The notes: generated by a model from the letters alone, not told the origin. A stretch of 64,000 nt of DNA from Pseudomonas abietaniphila (GCF_900100795.1 NZ_FNCO01000015.1:122478-186477); one strand, 5' to 3'; shown: positions 27,132 to 36,234, counted from the stretch's first letter. Numbers and translations: made by a program.

Positions 27132-27151
27132 TACTGTATATAAAAACAGTA
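27132..27151 (+). promoter_or_regulatory. LexA (SOS) box before the radical SAM/DUF4130 operon
   Basis: CTGT-ATATAAAA-ACAG inside TACTGT...ACAGTA is an ideal LexA operator. The palindrome extends to 12-bp arms (TCTCGATACTGT / ACAGTATCGAGA, 27126-27157). TTGTTC at 27109 lies 17 bases before TACTGT at 27132, so the box would cover the -10 of a promoter. It ends 12 bases before the start codon. Confidence 0.93.
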
Positions 27152-27163
27152 TCGAGAATTCCC

Positions 27164-28384
27164 ATGCAGCTGATCGACAAGCTGAGCATCCTCGCTGACG
27201 CGGCCAAGTACGACGCTTCCTGTGCCAGCAGTGCCGCACCCAAGCGCAGTTCCGAGGGCAAGTCCGGCATCGGCTCTACCAACGGCATGGGCATTTGCCA
27301 CAGCTATACCCCCGACGGACGCTGCGTCTCGCTATTGAAAATCCTGCTGACCAACTTTTGCCTGTACGACTGCCAGTACTGCATCAATCGCCGCTCCAGC
27401 GACGTCCCCCGTGCACGGTTCACCCCGGAAGAAGTCGTCACGTTGACCCTGGACTTCTACCGCCGCAACTGCGTCAGCGGCCTGTTCCTCAGCTCCGGCA
27501 TCATCCGGTCGGCCGACTACACCATGGAACAGCTGGTGCGGGTGGCGAAGCTGCTGCGCGAAGAACACGAATTCCGGGGCTACATTCACCTCAAGACCAT
27601 CCCCGAAGCCGACCCCGCTCTCATCGAAGAAGCCGGCCGTTATGCCGATCGTCTGAGCGTCAACATCGAACTGCCGACCCAACTCGGTCTGCAAACCCTG
27701 GCGCCGGAAAAGGAAATGGGCTCGATCAAGCAGGCGATGCAGACCATCTACACCGGACAGCAGACCGTGCTCAACGAGCCGAGAGCGCCGCGTTTCACGC
27801 CCGCCGGGCAAAGCACCCAGATGATCGTCGGCGCCGACGAGACGGACGACAGCACGCTGCTGCACACTGCCGAATCGCTGTACGGCGATTTTCGTCTCAA
27901 GCGGGTGTATTACTCGGCCTTCAGCCCGATTCCCAACAGCCCGAAAAGCGTGCCGCTGGCTGCACCGCCGCTGTTACGCGAGCACCGGCTGTACCAGGCC
28001 GACTTTCTGCTGCGCAGTTATGGCTACAACGCCAAGGAACTGCTGGACGGACCCGGGCATCTGGCGCTGGACATCGACCCGAAACTGGCCTGGGCGCTCG
28101 AACACCGGGATGTGTTTCCCCTCGACTTGAACTGCGCCGAGCCTGCCATGATTGCGCGCATCCCCGGCATCGGGATTCGCACCACCAAACGGCTGGTGGA
28201 ATTGCGTCGTCAGCGGCGCATCCGGTACGAGGACCTGACGCGCTTGCGCTGCGTGTTGGCCAAAGCCAGGCCGTTCATCATCACCAGCGATTACCACCCG
28301 CGCCAGGCAGACACGTCCAGCATCGCGTTGCGTGAGCAATTGCGTGACCGCCCGCAACCTCAGCAGATGGCGCTGTGGGCATGA
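27164..28384 (+). CDS. Putative DNA modification/repair radical SAM protein
   Basis: 406-residue protein of the radical SAM family that is found paired with DUF4130 proteins (TIGR03916-like). The iron-sulfur cysteines are Cys66, Cys70 and Cys73 in NFCLYDCQYCINRRSSD. FTPEEVVTLTLDFYRRN and GLFLSSGIIRSADYTMEQLV follow in the barrel. The C-terminus has a helix-hairpin-helix DNA-binding element, RIPGIGIRTTKRLVELRRQ. The chemistry is unknown; the pair is thought to act in DNA repair. ATG 27164 lies just after an ideal LexA box, so expression should be DNA-damage induced. The stop overlaps the next start (ATGA). Confidence 0.92.
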   Translation: MQLIDKLSILADAAKYDASCASSAAPKRSSEGKSGIGSTNGMGICHSYTPDGRCVSLLKILLTNFCLYDCQYCINRRSSDVPRARFTPEEVVTLTLDFYRRNCVSGLFLSSGIIRSADYTMEQLVRVAKLLREEHEFRGYIHLKTIPEADPALIEEAGRYADRLSVNIELPTQLGLQTLAPEKEMGSIKQAMQTIYTGQQTVLNEPRAPRFTPAGQSTQMIVGADETDDSTLLHTAESLYGDFRLKRVYYSAFSPIPNSPKSVPLAAPPLLREHRLYQADFLLRSYGYNAKELLDGPGHLALDIDPKLAWALEHRDVFPLDLNCAEPAMIARIPGIGIRTTKRLVELRRQRRIRYEDLTRLRCVLAKARPFIITSDYHPRQADTSSIALREQLRDRPQPQQMALWA

Positions 28385-29250
28385 TCGTTCTCGATTGCGA
28401 CGACCTGTTCGAGACCTGGCGCCAGCAAGCCCGCTGGCTGTTGAGCCATCAGATCGATCCGGATCAGGTGAGCTGGAGCGTTAAAGAAGACGCCGACCTG
28501 TTCGCCAGCGACGATCACTATCCGCCACACAACGGACCCTTCCAGGCGCGCGTCCCGCTCGAACTGCTGGCGCTGCTGCAGAACGCTGCGCAGTATTGCG
28601 GCGATCAGCGCTGGAGCCTGTTGTACGAAGTGCTGTGGCGAGTGAGTCATGGTGACCGGACGGCCATGCTGGCGGGCGACAAACTGGGCAGCGAAGTGCA
28701 TCGTCGGCTCAAGCAAGTGAGCCGCGAGGCGCATCACCTGCATGCCTTCCTGCGCTTTATCGCCTTGCCGCCCTGCAACGTTGGCAAAGACCTGGAGGTC
28801 AAGGCCGCACTGCTGGAGACACAAAAACTACCCGAATACGTGGCCTGGCATGAGCCTGCCCACGATATCCTGCACAGCGCCAGTCAGCACTTCGTCGGCC
28901 GAATGGGCAAGCATCGCTGGATGATCGCGACGCCCAAGGATGGCGTGTTCTATGACGGAGAGCGCTTGATCCACAAACGCCAGTGCCCCGCTGCGTGGCA
29001 GTCACTGGCGCGCAATGCCGATGACCCGCACGGCGAACTCTGGCTGACCTATTACAGCCACATCTTCAACCGCGCGCGGCTGAACCCGAAGGTCATGCAA
29101 GGCCACCTGCCGACGCGATTCTGGAAGAACTTGCCAGAAGGCCCTCTGATCCCTGCATTGATCAGCGAAGCGCGCACCGGCAAACAGCGCGACGGCCAGG
29201 CCCGGCAGATCGCCGAGCGGCGCGGGAAAGTGATTCGGTCGGGGCATTGA
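28381..29250 (+). CDS. DUF4130 / TIGR03915-type probable DNA metabolism protein
   Basis: 289-residue partner of the radical SAM protein. It matches the TIGR03915/DUF4130 type: N-terminal MIVLDCDDLFETWRQQARWL, central GSEVHRRLKQVSREAHHLHAFLRF and the C-terminal HLPTRFWKNLPEGPLIPALI block. In other bacteria this domain can be fused to a UdgX-type uracil-DNA glycosylase; here it stands alone. Its ATG at 28381 overlaps the radical SAM stop by 4 bp, so the two are translationally coupled and share the SOS promoter. Function is inferred from family and context; no catalytic residues are known to me. Confidence 0.88.
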   Translation: MIVLDCDDLFETWRQQARWLLSHQIDPDQVSWSVKEDADLFASDDHYPPHNGPFQARVPLELLALLQNAAQYCGDQRWSLLYEVLWRVSHGDRTAMLAGDKLGSEVHRRLKQVSREAHHLHAFLRFIALPPCNVGKDLEVKAALLETQKLPEYVAWHEPAHDILHSASQHFVGRMGKHRWMIATPKDGVFYDGERLIHKRQCPAAWQSLARNADDPHGELWLTYYSHIFNRARLNPKVMQGHLPTRFWKNLPEGPLIPALISEARTGKQRDGQARQIAERRGKVIRSGH

Positions 29251-29847
29251 TCGAACAGGCTTGCGAGTTTTTGCGGTTGGGCCGCTGACTGCGAGCGTTC
29301 GGCCTGCGAGTAATCTGGTGGAGATTTGCACCCAATCTGAAGAACGTGGTCGAGTTGTTACTTCCGAGTCGCAGGGTTTTATCGTCAGCAAGCTGACCTT
29401 GCAAGGTGTGCATTTCCACTATTGGGGTGACGCTGATGGTTGGGTTTGTCCTAACGGCCAAACTGTTCCGCCTTCGGCGGGTTACTTGAAAAGACCCCAA
29501 GTAACCAAGGGTCCTATGCTCCTGGTTGGGCCCGACTTCGTCGGGTTCCTTCACTCCGGCGACGCTCCGTGTGCCCGCGCTGAACGGACATCCATGTCCT
29601 AGCAGCGCTCTCGCGGCATCCATGCCGCTCGGCCCACTCCGCATCGCCTGCGTTCAGCCTGCACCCAAGTCGCGTTTTGTGGTGTCTGGCCTGCTGCGGT
29701 ATGAAGATCAAAAGCCAGAGCGCGCTCTACGGCGCCGGAGGACGTGGAGCTTCCCAGCGTGGCGCTCCATTTTCTCAGCGATCTGCAAAAGAACTGGCAG
29801 CAACACCAAACGCCTGGGTGCGCCAGTCAGCACTGCATCAGCACGAC
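29251..29847. repeat. Non-coding block with Pseudomonas-type dispersed hairpins
   Basis: No convincing gene. Hairpins include CCGCCTTCGGCGG (29468-29480), GGTTACTTG...CAAGTAACC (29480-29506) and CCCGACTTCGTCGGG near 29530. The run of CCGCCTTCGGCGGGTTACTT resembles a dispersed intergenic element common in Pseudomonas genomes, often mis-called as short proteins. It separates the SOS operon from the hydrolase gene on the other strand. Confidence 0.5.
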
Positions 29848-30888
29848 TTACTGCCGATGCACCGCCGTCTGCATCCCGGCCGTACTGATCGGCGAGCCTA
29901 ATGCCGTACCAAAGAACCGCACCGCCTCGCTGCTCAGATTGCGGTGAATGTCTTCACGGTCGACACCGATGGCGTCGGTGCACAACACAGGCTGCGTGGC
30001 ACGCTGTTCGTCATCACAAGGCGCCATGAAAACAAAGTGCCCGGCACCGGCCAACAGTTTGAAGTCCGACACATCGGGTAATTTGCGCGCCAACGCCTCA
30101 GCATTCTTGTCGATGGCCAGCAGTTCATCGCCGTCACCGCTATACAGCAGCACCGGCACATGAACGTCGGCCAGGGTATGGCGACCAAACATCAAACCCA
30201 GCGGCGCCATCAGCATCAATGCGCCAACGCGAGGGTCAGCTTGCGCGTGGAGGTCGTCACGGTCCGCCACCAGTTCGCCCTGAGTCTTACAGGCGTCGCG
30301 GTCCTGGGGGCGTTGCGTGCAGTAATGACGCAAACGCTGCAGGTCAGGCTGCGCGCCCGCCAGAATCAACGCTGTCTCCCCGCCCGCCGAATAGCCGATG
30401 ACACCGACACGTCGAGCACTGATGTAGGGAGAAAGCATGGGGTCGAGCAGTGCAGCGCTGATAGCTTCGGAAATCTGCAGCGGTCGCCCATACAGATTGC
30501 TCAAGCTACCGAGGCGACTGTGATCGAGGTAGTTATCGCCGGGATGGAACACGGCGACCACGACAAAGCCCTTGCGAGCCAACGATGTCGCCAGGTCGTG
30601 CTGAGCCAGGGGTGTGCCGGTATTGCCGTGGGAAAGCATCAGCAGCGGAAAACGCCCCATGGCGATCTTCGCGTCTTCCGTCGCTTCGATAGGATAACCC
30701 TGAACACGAGTCACCCTCTCGTCATCGGTCGAGGGATAAAAGGCGTAAGCGTGCATGGGCTGTGAATCCAGCGGATCAAGGAAGGTCAGCTCGTGAAACC
30801 CCACGCTCCAGGTCTCCAGTTCGCTGGCCTGCACCGAAATCAGGCTGCTGAACAGGCTAATCACCATCACTGCACAAAGACGCATCAT
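29848..30888 (-). CDS. Secreted alpha/beta hydrolase (dienelactone hydrolase / PAF-acetylhydrolase-like)
   Basis: 346-residue hydrolase with a cleavable signal peptide (MMRLCAVMVISLFSSLISV, cleavage near QASE), so probably periplasmic or exported. The nucleophile elbow is IGYSAGGETAL, the oxyanion region MLSHGNTGTP, the acid near LLYSGDGDELLAI and the His in LAGAGHFVF. The family cleaves esters or lipids; the substrate is unknown. Start ATG 30888 has AGGGGC 7 bases upstream; a GTG five codons earlier is less likely. It stands alone between non-coding blocks. Confidence 0.82.
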   Translation of the reverse strand: MMRLCAVMVISLFSSLISVQASELETWSVGFHELTFLDPLDSQPMHAYAFYPSTDDERVTRVQGYPIEATEDAKIAMGRFPLLMLSHGNTGTPLAQHDLATSLARKGFVVVAVFHPGDNYLDHSRLGSLSNLYGRPLQISEAISAALLDPMLSPYISARRVGVIGYSAGGETALILAGAQPDLQRLRHYCTQRPQDRDACKTQGELVADRDDLHAQADPRVGALMLMAPLGLMFGRHTLADVHVPVLLYSGDGDELLAIDKNAEALARKLPDVSDFKLLAGAGHFVFMAPCDDEQRATQPVLCTDAIGVDREDIHRNLSSEAVRFFGTALGSPISTAGMQTAVHRQ

Positions 30889-31181
30889 TGCAATGCCCCT
30901 CACCTTAACAATCCGTTTTTCCGATTCAGACGCCTGTGGCCTGAGGTCCTTGTGAAACGCTGCCTGTAGCCATCTGACACATCGGTATCGATAACATTCA
31001 GAGCCGTTCTTAGATCATTAGTGCACAAGGCGGGCCAAGCTCAGAAAATTAACAGGCGTTGGCCGAATCACAGGAAGCGGTGGCCGAATCTGCGGCGATT
31101 TTACTGCGATCCGTACTAGGTTACGCGCAAAGAAAGCGCAAAGGCTGTCGCCGGGCTGAACGCTGCGTTTTTAACGACGCG
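30889..31181. other. Intergenic region without a recognisable gene
   Basis: AT-richer DNA before the hydrolase start (transcribed leftward) and after the azoR terminator (also leftward). Short frames here have no ribosome sites or family resemblance. It presumably holds the hydrolase promoter, but I see no clear -10/-35 pair. Confidence 0.4.
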
Positions 31182-31234
31182 AAAACGACAAAAGCCCCGT
31201 CACCGTTTGGCATGAGGCCTTGGGCGATGGGGCT
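31182..31234 (-). terminator. Terminator of azoR
   Basis: On the minus strand AGCCCC and GGGGCT, with further pairing inside the loop, are followed by TTTTGTCGTTTT, about 70 bases after the azoR stop. Confidence 0.65.
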
Positions 31235-31306
31235 TCTGGTCATTCGAAGAGCGAGTGCTGCGGGCTGCGATGAGCGCTTACCGGCTAACAGCGCTCACCT
31301 CGGCAA

Positions 31307-31912
31307 TCAGGCAAACAGCGTCTCTTCGATGTGTTTCTGTGCAGCGGCCATGGCGTTGACGCGCGGCTCGTCACCGTAAGCCAGGCCGTGAGCGAACACG
31401 AACTGCAGGTCAGTCACGCCGATGAAACCGAACAGCACCTTGAGCAGGTCTTCGTGACCCACGCTGGTCGGCTGACCTTGATGCAGACCGCCTGCGGTGG
31501 AAACGATCACGACTTTCTTGCCCTTGCACAGACCTTCCGGACCGGTTTCGGTGTAACGGAACGTGCGACCGGCAACGGTGATGCGGTCGATCCACGCCTT
31601 CAACTGGCTAGGAATGGTGAAGTTGTACATCGGAGCGCCGATGACCACGACGTCGGACGAGAGGAATTCTTCCAGCGTGGCTTCGTTGGTTTCCACTTCC
31701 AGCTTCTGTGCCGCGTCACGGCCTTCAGCTGGCGTACCGGCTGCAGCCAGGGTAGCGCCGGAGAAGTGGCTCAGCGCATCGTTGGCCAGGTCGCGGTAAA
31801 CCACTTGGGTGTCCGGTTGAGTGGCGGTGAACGACTGAACGACGCTGCGGCTCAGTTGGCGCGAAGCGGAGTGATCGCCAAGGATGCTGGAATCGATGTG
31901 CAAAAGTTTCAT
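31307..31912 (-). CDS. azoR: FMN-dependent NADH-azoreductase
   Basis: 201-residue flavodoxin-like reductase that reduces quinones and azo bonds with NAD(P)H. The phosphate loop is HIDSSILGDHSASRQLS at the N-terminus; the FMN-contact block is APMYNFTIPSQLKAWIDRI, followed by STAGGLHQG. Length and sequence fit AzoR well. ATG 31912 starts MKLLHIDSS, the usual N-terminus. A LysR gene starts 126 bp away on the other strand, the classic divergent layout, so that regulator probably controls azoR. Confidence 0.92.
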   Translation of the reverse strand: MKLLHIDSSILGDHSASRQLSRSVVQSFTATQPDTQVVYRDLANDALSHFSGATLAAAGTPAEGRDAAQKLEVETNEATLEEFLSSDVVVIGAPMYNFTIPSQLKAWIDRITVAGRTFRYTETGPEGLCKGKKVVIVSTAGGLHQGQPTSVGHEDLLKVLFGFIGVTDLQFVFAHGLAYGDEPRVNAMAAAQKHIEETLFA

Positions 31913-32037
31913 AACGTGCTTCCCAAGTGAGAATCGCCGCTTGGCGATCAAGTGGCGATAATCCTACCCCGGAAGCTAATGGCTGATTAGTCGGCAAAAA
32001 TGCGATAGTTTGTCCCATCAGCAGGACAATAGAGCCC

Positions 32038-32949
32038 ATGATGCAAGACCTTAACGATCTCTACTATTTCGCCAAAGTGGTCGAGTGCGGCGGTTTCGCG
32101 GCGGCCGGGCGCACCTTGGGCATTCCCAAGTCACGGCTGTCACGGCGGATCGCTGAACTGGAGACACGGCTCAACGCCAGCCTGCTGCAGAGGACCACGC
32201 GCAAACTGGCGCTGACCGCCGTTGGCGAGCGTTACCTTCAACATTGCCAGGCGATGCTGCTGGAAGCCGAGATGGCGGACGAGGCTGTCGCCACGCTGTC
32301 CGCCGAACCTCGGGGGCGCTTGCGCGTGTCGTGCCCGGTCGGCATGACTCACTGGAACCTGAGCGGGGTCGTTTCGGACTTCCTGGCGCGCTATCCGCAG
32401 GTTCAGCTTGAGCTGCTACTGGTCAATCGCCGCGTCGACCTGGTCAACGAGGGCATCGATGTCGCCCTGCGTGTGCGCGACGTCGGCGACGAAGACCCGA
32501 GCCTGATCGTCCGTCACCTGGCCCCGGCCAAGGCCGTGCTGGTCGCCTCTCCCGGGTTGCTGGCCGACAAGAACATCCGCACACCGGACGACCTGTATCA
32601 ATTGCCGGTGCTCGGCGCGATCGAGGCCGATCGCAAAGTGCACTATCAATTGGTGCACGAGGAGGGTCGACGCCAGGAGGTAACCCTAGAGCCGCGCCTG
32701 GCCATCGACGACTTCCCGATCCGCAAGGCGGCGGCGCTGGCTGGATTGGGCATGACGATGCTGCCCATGATGAACTGCCATGACGCACTCTCGGACGGCA
32801 CTCTGGTGCGTCTGCTCCCCGACTGGTCGATGCCGAGCGGCAACCTTCAGGCCGCCTACACCCAGCGTCGCGGCACGCTGCCAGCGGTGCGTGCATGGAT
32901 CGACCACGTCGCGGCGGAGTTCACTGCCCACTCGGTGGGCGGCGTGTGA
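32038..32949 (+). CDS. LysR-family transcriptional regulator, divergent to azoR
   Basis: 303-residue regulator. Winged helix-turn-helix at residues 5-65 (LYYFAKVVECGGFAAAGRTLGI with KSRLSRRIAELETRL), then a periplasmic-binding-like effector domain. It belongs to the large LysR group represented by proteins with RLRVSCPVGMTHWNL near residue 95-110. The two adjacent ATGs at 32038 and 32041 cannot be separated. It lies divergent to azoR over a 125-bp gap; LysR proteins usually control the divergent neighbour, so quinone or azo stress is a likely signal (inference). Confidence 0.88.
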   Translation: MMQDLNDLYYFAKVVECGGFAAAGRTLGIPKSRLSRRIAELETRLNASLLQRTTRKLALTAVGERYLQHCQAMLLEAEMADEAVATLSAEPRGRLRVSCPVGMTHWNLSGVVSDFLARYPQVQLELLLVNRRVDLVNEGIDVALRVRDVGDEDPSLIVRHLAPAKAVLVASPGLLADKNIRTPDDLYQLPVLGAIEADRKVHYQLVHEEGRRQEVTLEPRLAIDDFPIRKAAALAGLGMTMLPMMNCHDALSDGTLVRLLPDWSMPSGNLQAAYTQRRGTLPAVRAWIDHVAAEFTAHSVGGV

Positions 32950-32968
32950 GACGAGCCGATCCTTTCGT

Positions 32969-34057
32969 CTATTGCGTGATGTTCAACGGCGGCGCACCGG
33001 TGAAGTGCCTGTACAACACGACGGGCCTGAGCATCAGCGCTCGCCGGCGGTCGTAGGCGCTGGGGGCGCACTTGGCGTATTCGTCCAGCTCCCGCTGTAC
33101 CCGTCCATCGGCGTCGAGGGCAGGCGCGAGCACTGCCTTGTCGGCGCACGCAGGCAATGAGTTGCGGAGGCGCACGTTGATCAGCAGCTCCTCCGTTGCA
33201 CCCTCCCCTGGCGGAACGCGTGCAAGGCTCTTGTCCCAGTATTTCTCCAGCCACAACCGGAACACCCAGCGCTGTCCCTCCTTGGTCCGCAACGCCGCGC
33301 GTATCCAGGTGCGGAAAGTCTGCCAATCAAGCGAGGTCAAGGCAGGATTCTTGTATTTCTGGCAGTAGCCAACGTTGTGCGAGTTCTTGAAATGCTTGAA
33401 CGCCGCCCCGTCCAGGTCCACATCGATCGCCAGCGGGGCACACTCGCCGGCCGCGCGTAACTGACCGTACACACCGCCTTGCGTGGCGGGATAAAGCGAA
33501 GGGACGGTCAGACGCGTGAAAGCGGCCCGGTGATCATCCGGAACAAGACCCGCTTCCAGCACGTACCGCATGAATGCAAGCAGGTCACCCTGATCGAGGT
33601 GAGCGATACCGACGCCCCCAACCCCGTAGCTCATCAAATGCTTGCCGGTGTTGTGGCTGGTCTGCGCCTTCCAGTCGTTCTGCGCCGGATCTTGCGGCAA
33701 GCCTCCAGGGTCATCGATACCCCATTGCGCAACGCTCAGGGTCAGGGCCAGCAAGCCAAGACCTGCCTGCGCGCTTCGTTCCTGAGGTTTGTCTCGATAA
33801 TCGAGGATCACCGCTTTGACGAAATCGGCCTTTAGGGTCTCGCCCTGAACAGTGTCATCCGCTGACGGAGACCAGCCGCCACGCTCCAGAATGTAATCGA
33901 TGAGGGTGTCAGGCAGGGTCAGTTCGGCAGCACTGGCTGTCGGAAAAAAGCCGCCAATGTGCCCACCGCCCCAGCGCAAACCCAGCGCCGCACTGACTGC
34001 ACCGGGCACGCAGATGGCCGCGCCGCCAAGGAGAATCTCGCGTCGTGTCAGAGGCAT
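32969..34057 (-). CDS. Hypothetical Tat-signal protein
   Basis: 362-residue protein of unknown function with a twin-arginine signal: MPLTRREILLGGAAICVPGA, then a hydrophobic segment, so it is probably folded in the cytoplasm and exported to the periplasm. The mature part has AQWGIDDPGGLPQDP, SYGVGGVGIAHLDQGDLL and several Cys (GECAPLAIDVD, NVGYCQKYKN, SLPACADK). No family was recognised; the GVGGVGIAHLD block recalls lysozyme-like hydrolases but that is weak. CTGGAGAGAAGC precedes ATG 34057; a longer frame is rejected. Convergent with the LysR gene (19 bp). Confidence 0.75.
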   Translation of the reverse strand: MPLTRREILLGGAAICVPGAVSAALGLRWGGGHIGGFFPTASAAELTLPDTLIDYILERGGWSPSADDTVQGETLKADFVKAVILDYRDKPQERSAQAGLGLLALTLSVAQWGIDDPGGLPQDPAQNDWKAQTSHNTGKHLMSYGVGGVGIAHLDQGDLLAFMRYVLEAGLVPDDHRAAFTRLTVPSLYPATQGGVYGQLRAAGECAPLAIDVDLDGAAFKHFKNSHNVGYCQKYKNPALTSLDWQTFRTWIRAALRTKEGQRWVFRLWLEKYWDKSLARVPPGEGATEELLINVRLRNSLPACADKAVLAPALDADGRVQRELDEYAKCAPSAYDRRRALMLRPVVLYRHFTGAPPLNITQ

Positions 34058-34265
34058 TGCTTCTCTCCAGAGTTCTCGCCATGTGGCGCCCCCTACAACC
34101 GACTTCAGTTGGCACTCATGGGTATAGCAGAAGCATTCAGGCAAAAAACAGGGCTTGATCGAAGCACTCGAGCAAGCCCCTTCTTACCCCTCGTTGGCAG
34201 ACATTCGCCCGCCGATTCTGATAAAACGTGGACCCGCAACCCCTCTTCCCCCAACAGGAGACCCC

Positions 34266-34610
34266 ATGGACACCGAAGACGTCGCAGCCTTTTGCCTCAG
34301 CCTCCCAGGCGCTCGAGAAGATTACAAATGGGGCGGCGTGCGTGTGTTCTCCATCGCGGAAACCAAGATGTTTGCGGTCATGGGGCTGGCGGGCAACGAC
34401 CTTGCGTTCAAGGTCGGCCCGGACCTGTTTCTTGGTTATGTCGACCGGCCGGGCATCCGACCGGCGCCTTATCTGGCGCGCGCCTACTGGATCACCCTTG
34501 CCCATCCCTACGCCATGGGCAAGGACGAACTGTGTGACCTGCTGACCCGCTCGCACCAGTGGGTGGTCAGCAAACTGCCCAAGCATCGGCAGGTCGCCCT
34601 GAAGCTCTAG
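34266..34610 (+). CDS. MmcQ/YjbR family protein
   Basis: 114-residue small cytosolic protein of the MmcQ/YjbR group, a CyaY-like fold sometimes described as DNA-binding. Motifs: CLSLPGAREDYKWGGVRVFSI at the N-terminus, MFAVMGLAGNDLAFKV, and WITLAHPYAMGKDELCDLLTRSH at the C-terminus. AACAGGAGACCCC directly precedes ATG 34266. Function in vivo is not established. It sits between two minus-strand genes and appears monocistronic. Confidence 0.87.
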   Translation: MDTEDVAAFCLSLPGAREDYKWGGVRVFSIAETKMFAVMGLAGNDLAFKVGPDLFLGYVDRPGIRPAPYLARAYWITLAHPYAMGKDELCDLLTRSHQWVVSKLPKHRQVALKL

Positions 34611-34631
34611 CGGCTCAGACCCGGCGCGACC

Positions 34632-35084
34632 TCAGAAAAAATGCCGGGACAAAAAATTCCCGCCCAACAGCACGCGGTCGATCCAGAACAGTTCATGCAC
34701 CAGGACTATCAGCCAGAACACACTCTGGTAGGACACCTTGCGTGTCTTGTGCCGAAACACCTGCTGAGCCACCAGCGCTCCCGGCCAGCCACCCAGAATC
34801 TCCGCCGCATGCAAGAGCTTCTCAGGCGTGCGCTGACCCTGGGTTCTCGCCTGCCTTTTGTCATGACCGTACAGCGCGAACGTAATCACGCTCATCAGCG
34901 GGTAGATCGCCATTGGCAACCCGCTGCCGCCGTGCAACCCGATCGACACCACGCCGTAAACCGGCAATGCGCAGAGCAACACCAGCATCGACAGTTTGAA
35001 CTTGAGCCAGCGCATCGAGGTTTTCTCGGCACGCTTCTCAGGCTTGGGTTGAAAACGCGGATTCATCCTTTCACGGCTGCGCAT
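34632..35084 (-). CDS. DUF1294 family membrane protein
   Basis: 150-residue protein. A charged N-terminus (RFQPKPEKRAEK) is followed by three hydrophobic segments (KLSMLVLLCALPVYGVVSIG, MAIYPLMSVITFALYG, SVFWLIVLVHELFWI). The DUF1294 signature is YGHDKRQARTQGQRTPEKLLHAAEILGGWPGALVAQQ. Many homologues carry an N-terminal cold-shock domain; here it is absent. The start is either ATG 35084, overlapping the uppP stop by 14 bp, or ATG 35066; neither has a good ribosome site, which suggests translational coupling to uppP. Function unknown. Confidence 0.82.
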   Translation of the reverse strand: MRSRERMNPRFQPKPEKRAEKTSMRWLKFKLSMLVLLCALPVYGVVSIGLHGGSGLPMAIYPLMSVITFALYGHDKRQARTQGQRTPEKLLHAAEILGGWPGALVAQQVFRHKTRKVSYQSVFWLIVLVHELFWIDRVLLGGNFLSRHFF

Positions 35085-35901
35085 TGGACCAGTCGACCCA
35101 GCCGAACACCCAGGTCGCCAGAATCAACAGCCCGAAGGCGATCCGATACCAGGCAAACACCGCATAACTGTGCGTCGCGATGAACCTGAGCAAGGCACGC
35201 ACGGCAATCATGGCGAAGATGAACGATGTAATGAACCCCACCGCGAACACCGCGAAGTCATCGGGCTGGAACAGGTTGCGGTACTTGTAGCCCGAGTACA
35301 GCGACGCGGCGATCATGGTCGGCATCGCCAGAAAGAACGAGAACTCGGTGGCCGTCTTGCGAGACAGGCCAAACAGCAGCCCGCCGATGATGGTCGAGCC
35401 CGAACGCGACGTGCCAGGGATCATCGCCAGACACTGGGCAAAACCCACTTTGAGGGCATCGGCCCAGGTCATCTCGTCCACGGTCTCGGCGTGGACTTCA
35501 TGCTGGCGGCGCTCGGCCCACAACATGATGAAACCGCCGATGACCAACGCGGCCGCCACGGTGATCGGGTTGAACAGGTAGTGGTGGATGAGGTCGGAAA
35601 ACATCACGCCGAGCACAACAGCCGGCAGCACGCCAATGATCAGGTTAAGGGTGAAGCGACGCGCCTGCGGTTGGGTCGGGAGGCCGGTGACGACGTCGAC
35701 AATCTTGCGCCGGAACTCCCACATCACCGCCAGGATCGCGCCGAGCTGAATGATGATGTTGAACGCCATTGCCCTTTCGCCGCCAAAGCCGATCAAGTCG
35801 GCGACGATGATCTGGTGACCGGTACTGGAGATCGGCAAGAACTCCGTCAACCCTTCCACAACCCCAAGTATTAACGCCTGTGCGGCGGTCCAAAGATCCA
35901 T
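35071..35901 (-). CDS. uppP: Undecaprenyl-diphosphate phosphatase
   Basis: 276-residue integral membrane enzyme (BacA/UppP) that recycles undecaprenyl pyrophosphate to the monophosphate carrier for peptidoglycan and other envelope polymers; it also gives bacitracin tolerance. Signature motifs: GLTEFLPISSTGHQII (1st catalytic loop) and MIPGTSRSGSTIIGGLLFGLSR (2nd). About eight hydrophobic segments. ATG 35901 has GGGGGA upstream with normal spacing; a second ATG immediately before it is too close. The downstream DUF1294 gene overlaps its end. Confidence 0.93.
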   Translation of the reverse strand: MDLWTAAQALILGVVEGLTEFLPISSTGHQIIVADLIGFGGERAMAFNIIIQLGAILAVMWEFRRKIVDVVTGLPTQPQARRFTLNLIIGVLPAVVLGVMFSDLIHHYLFNPITVAAALVIGGFIMLWAERRQHEVHAETVDEMTWADALKVGFAQCLAMIPGTSRSGSTIIGGLLFGLSRKTATEFSFFLAMPTMIAASLYSGYKYRNLFQPDDFAVFAVGFITSFIFAMIAVRALLRFIATHSYAVFAWYRIAFGLLILATWVFGWVDWSNAQP

Positions 35902-36234
35902 CATTCCCCCAGAATGGAGCCTGCTCGTGGCGAAGCTCTCTTGATATGTTTTGAGCACTGTTCAGCGCACGTTAAACGGTCCGATGTAAAAACCGCATGA
36001 ACAGTCAAGACTGCGGGCTCAAGCACGCGAGCGCCGCGATCCTAACAGACCTTCGCGGCGAACGCTCTAGCATGGATATTGGCGCGCAGGCCTTGACGTA
36101 ACAGGCGGTCCGGCAATGTTTTTCCTATGGGCGACGCACTGACACTTCCCTTTGATTCAACACGCCACAATGGTTCACAAACGGCTTACAATCGCGGGCC
36201 TTTTTTCCTCCCTTTCCTCTCCATAGGAGTCTTC
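35902..36234. other. Divergent intergenic region between uppP and pnuC
   Basis: No gene seen. Contains the leader regions of both genes; GGCCTTTTTTCC before pnuC and TTGACT on the minus strand near 36008 are the only promoter-like elements, none convincing. No riboswitch was recognised upstream of pnuC. Confidence 0.4.

Noticed and set aside
29261..29602. A 113-residue plus-strand frame after the DUF4130 gene
   Set aside because: It runs through dispersed hairpin sequences seen widely in Pseudomonas, has no ribosome site and no family resemblance.
31059..31379. A 106-residue plus-strand frame downstream of azoR
   Set aside because: Passes through the azoR terminator and the end of azoR; no ribosome site or homology.
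34155..34265. N-terminal extension of the MmcQ/YjbR gene from 34155
   Set aside because: The extra 37 residues are not family-like and a strong ribosome site (AACAGGAG) sits before ATG 34266.
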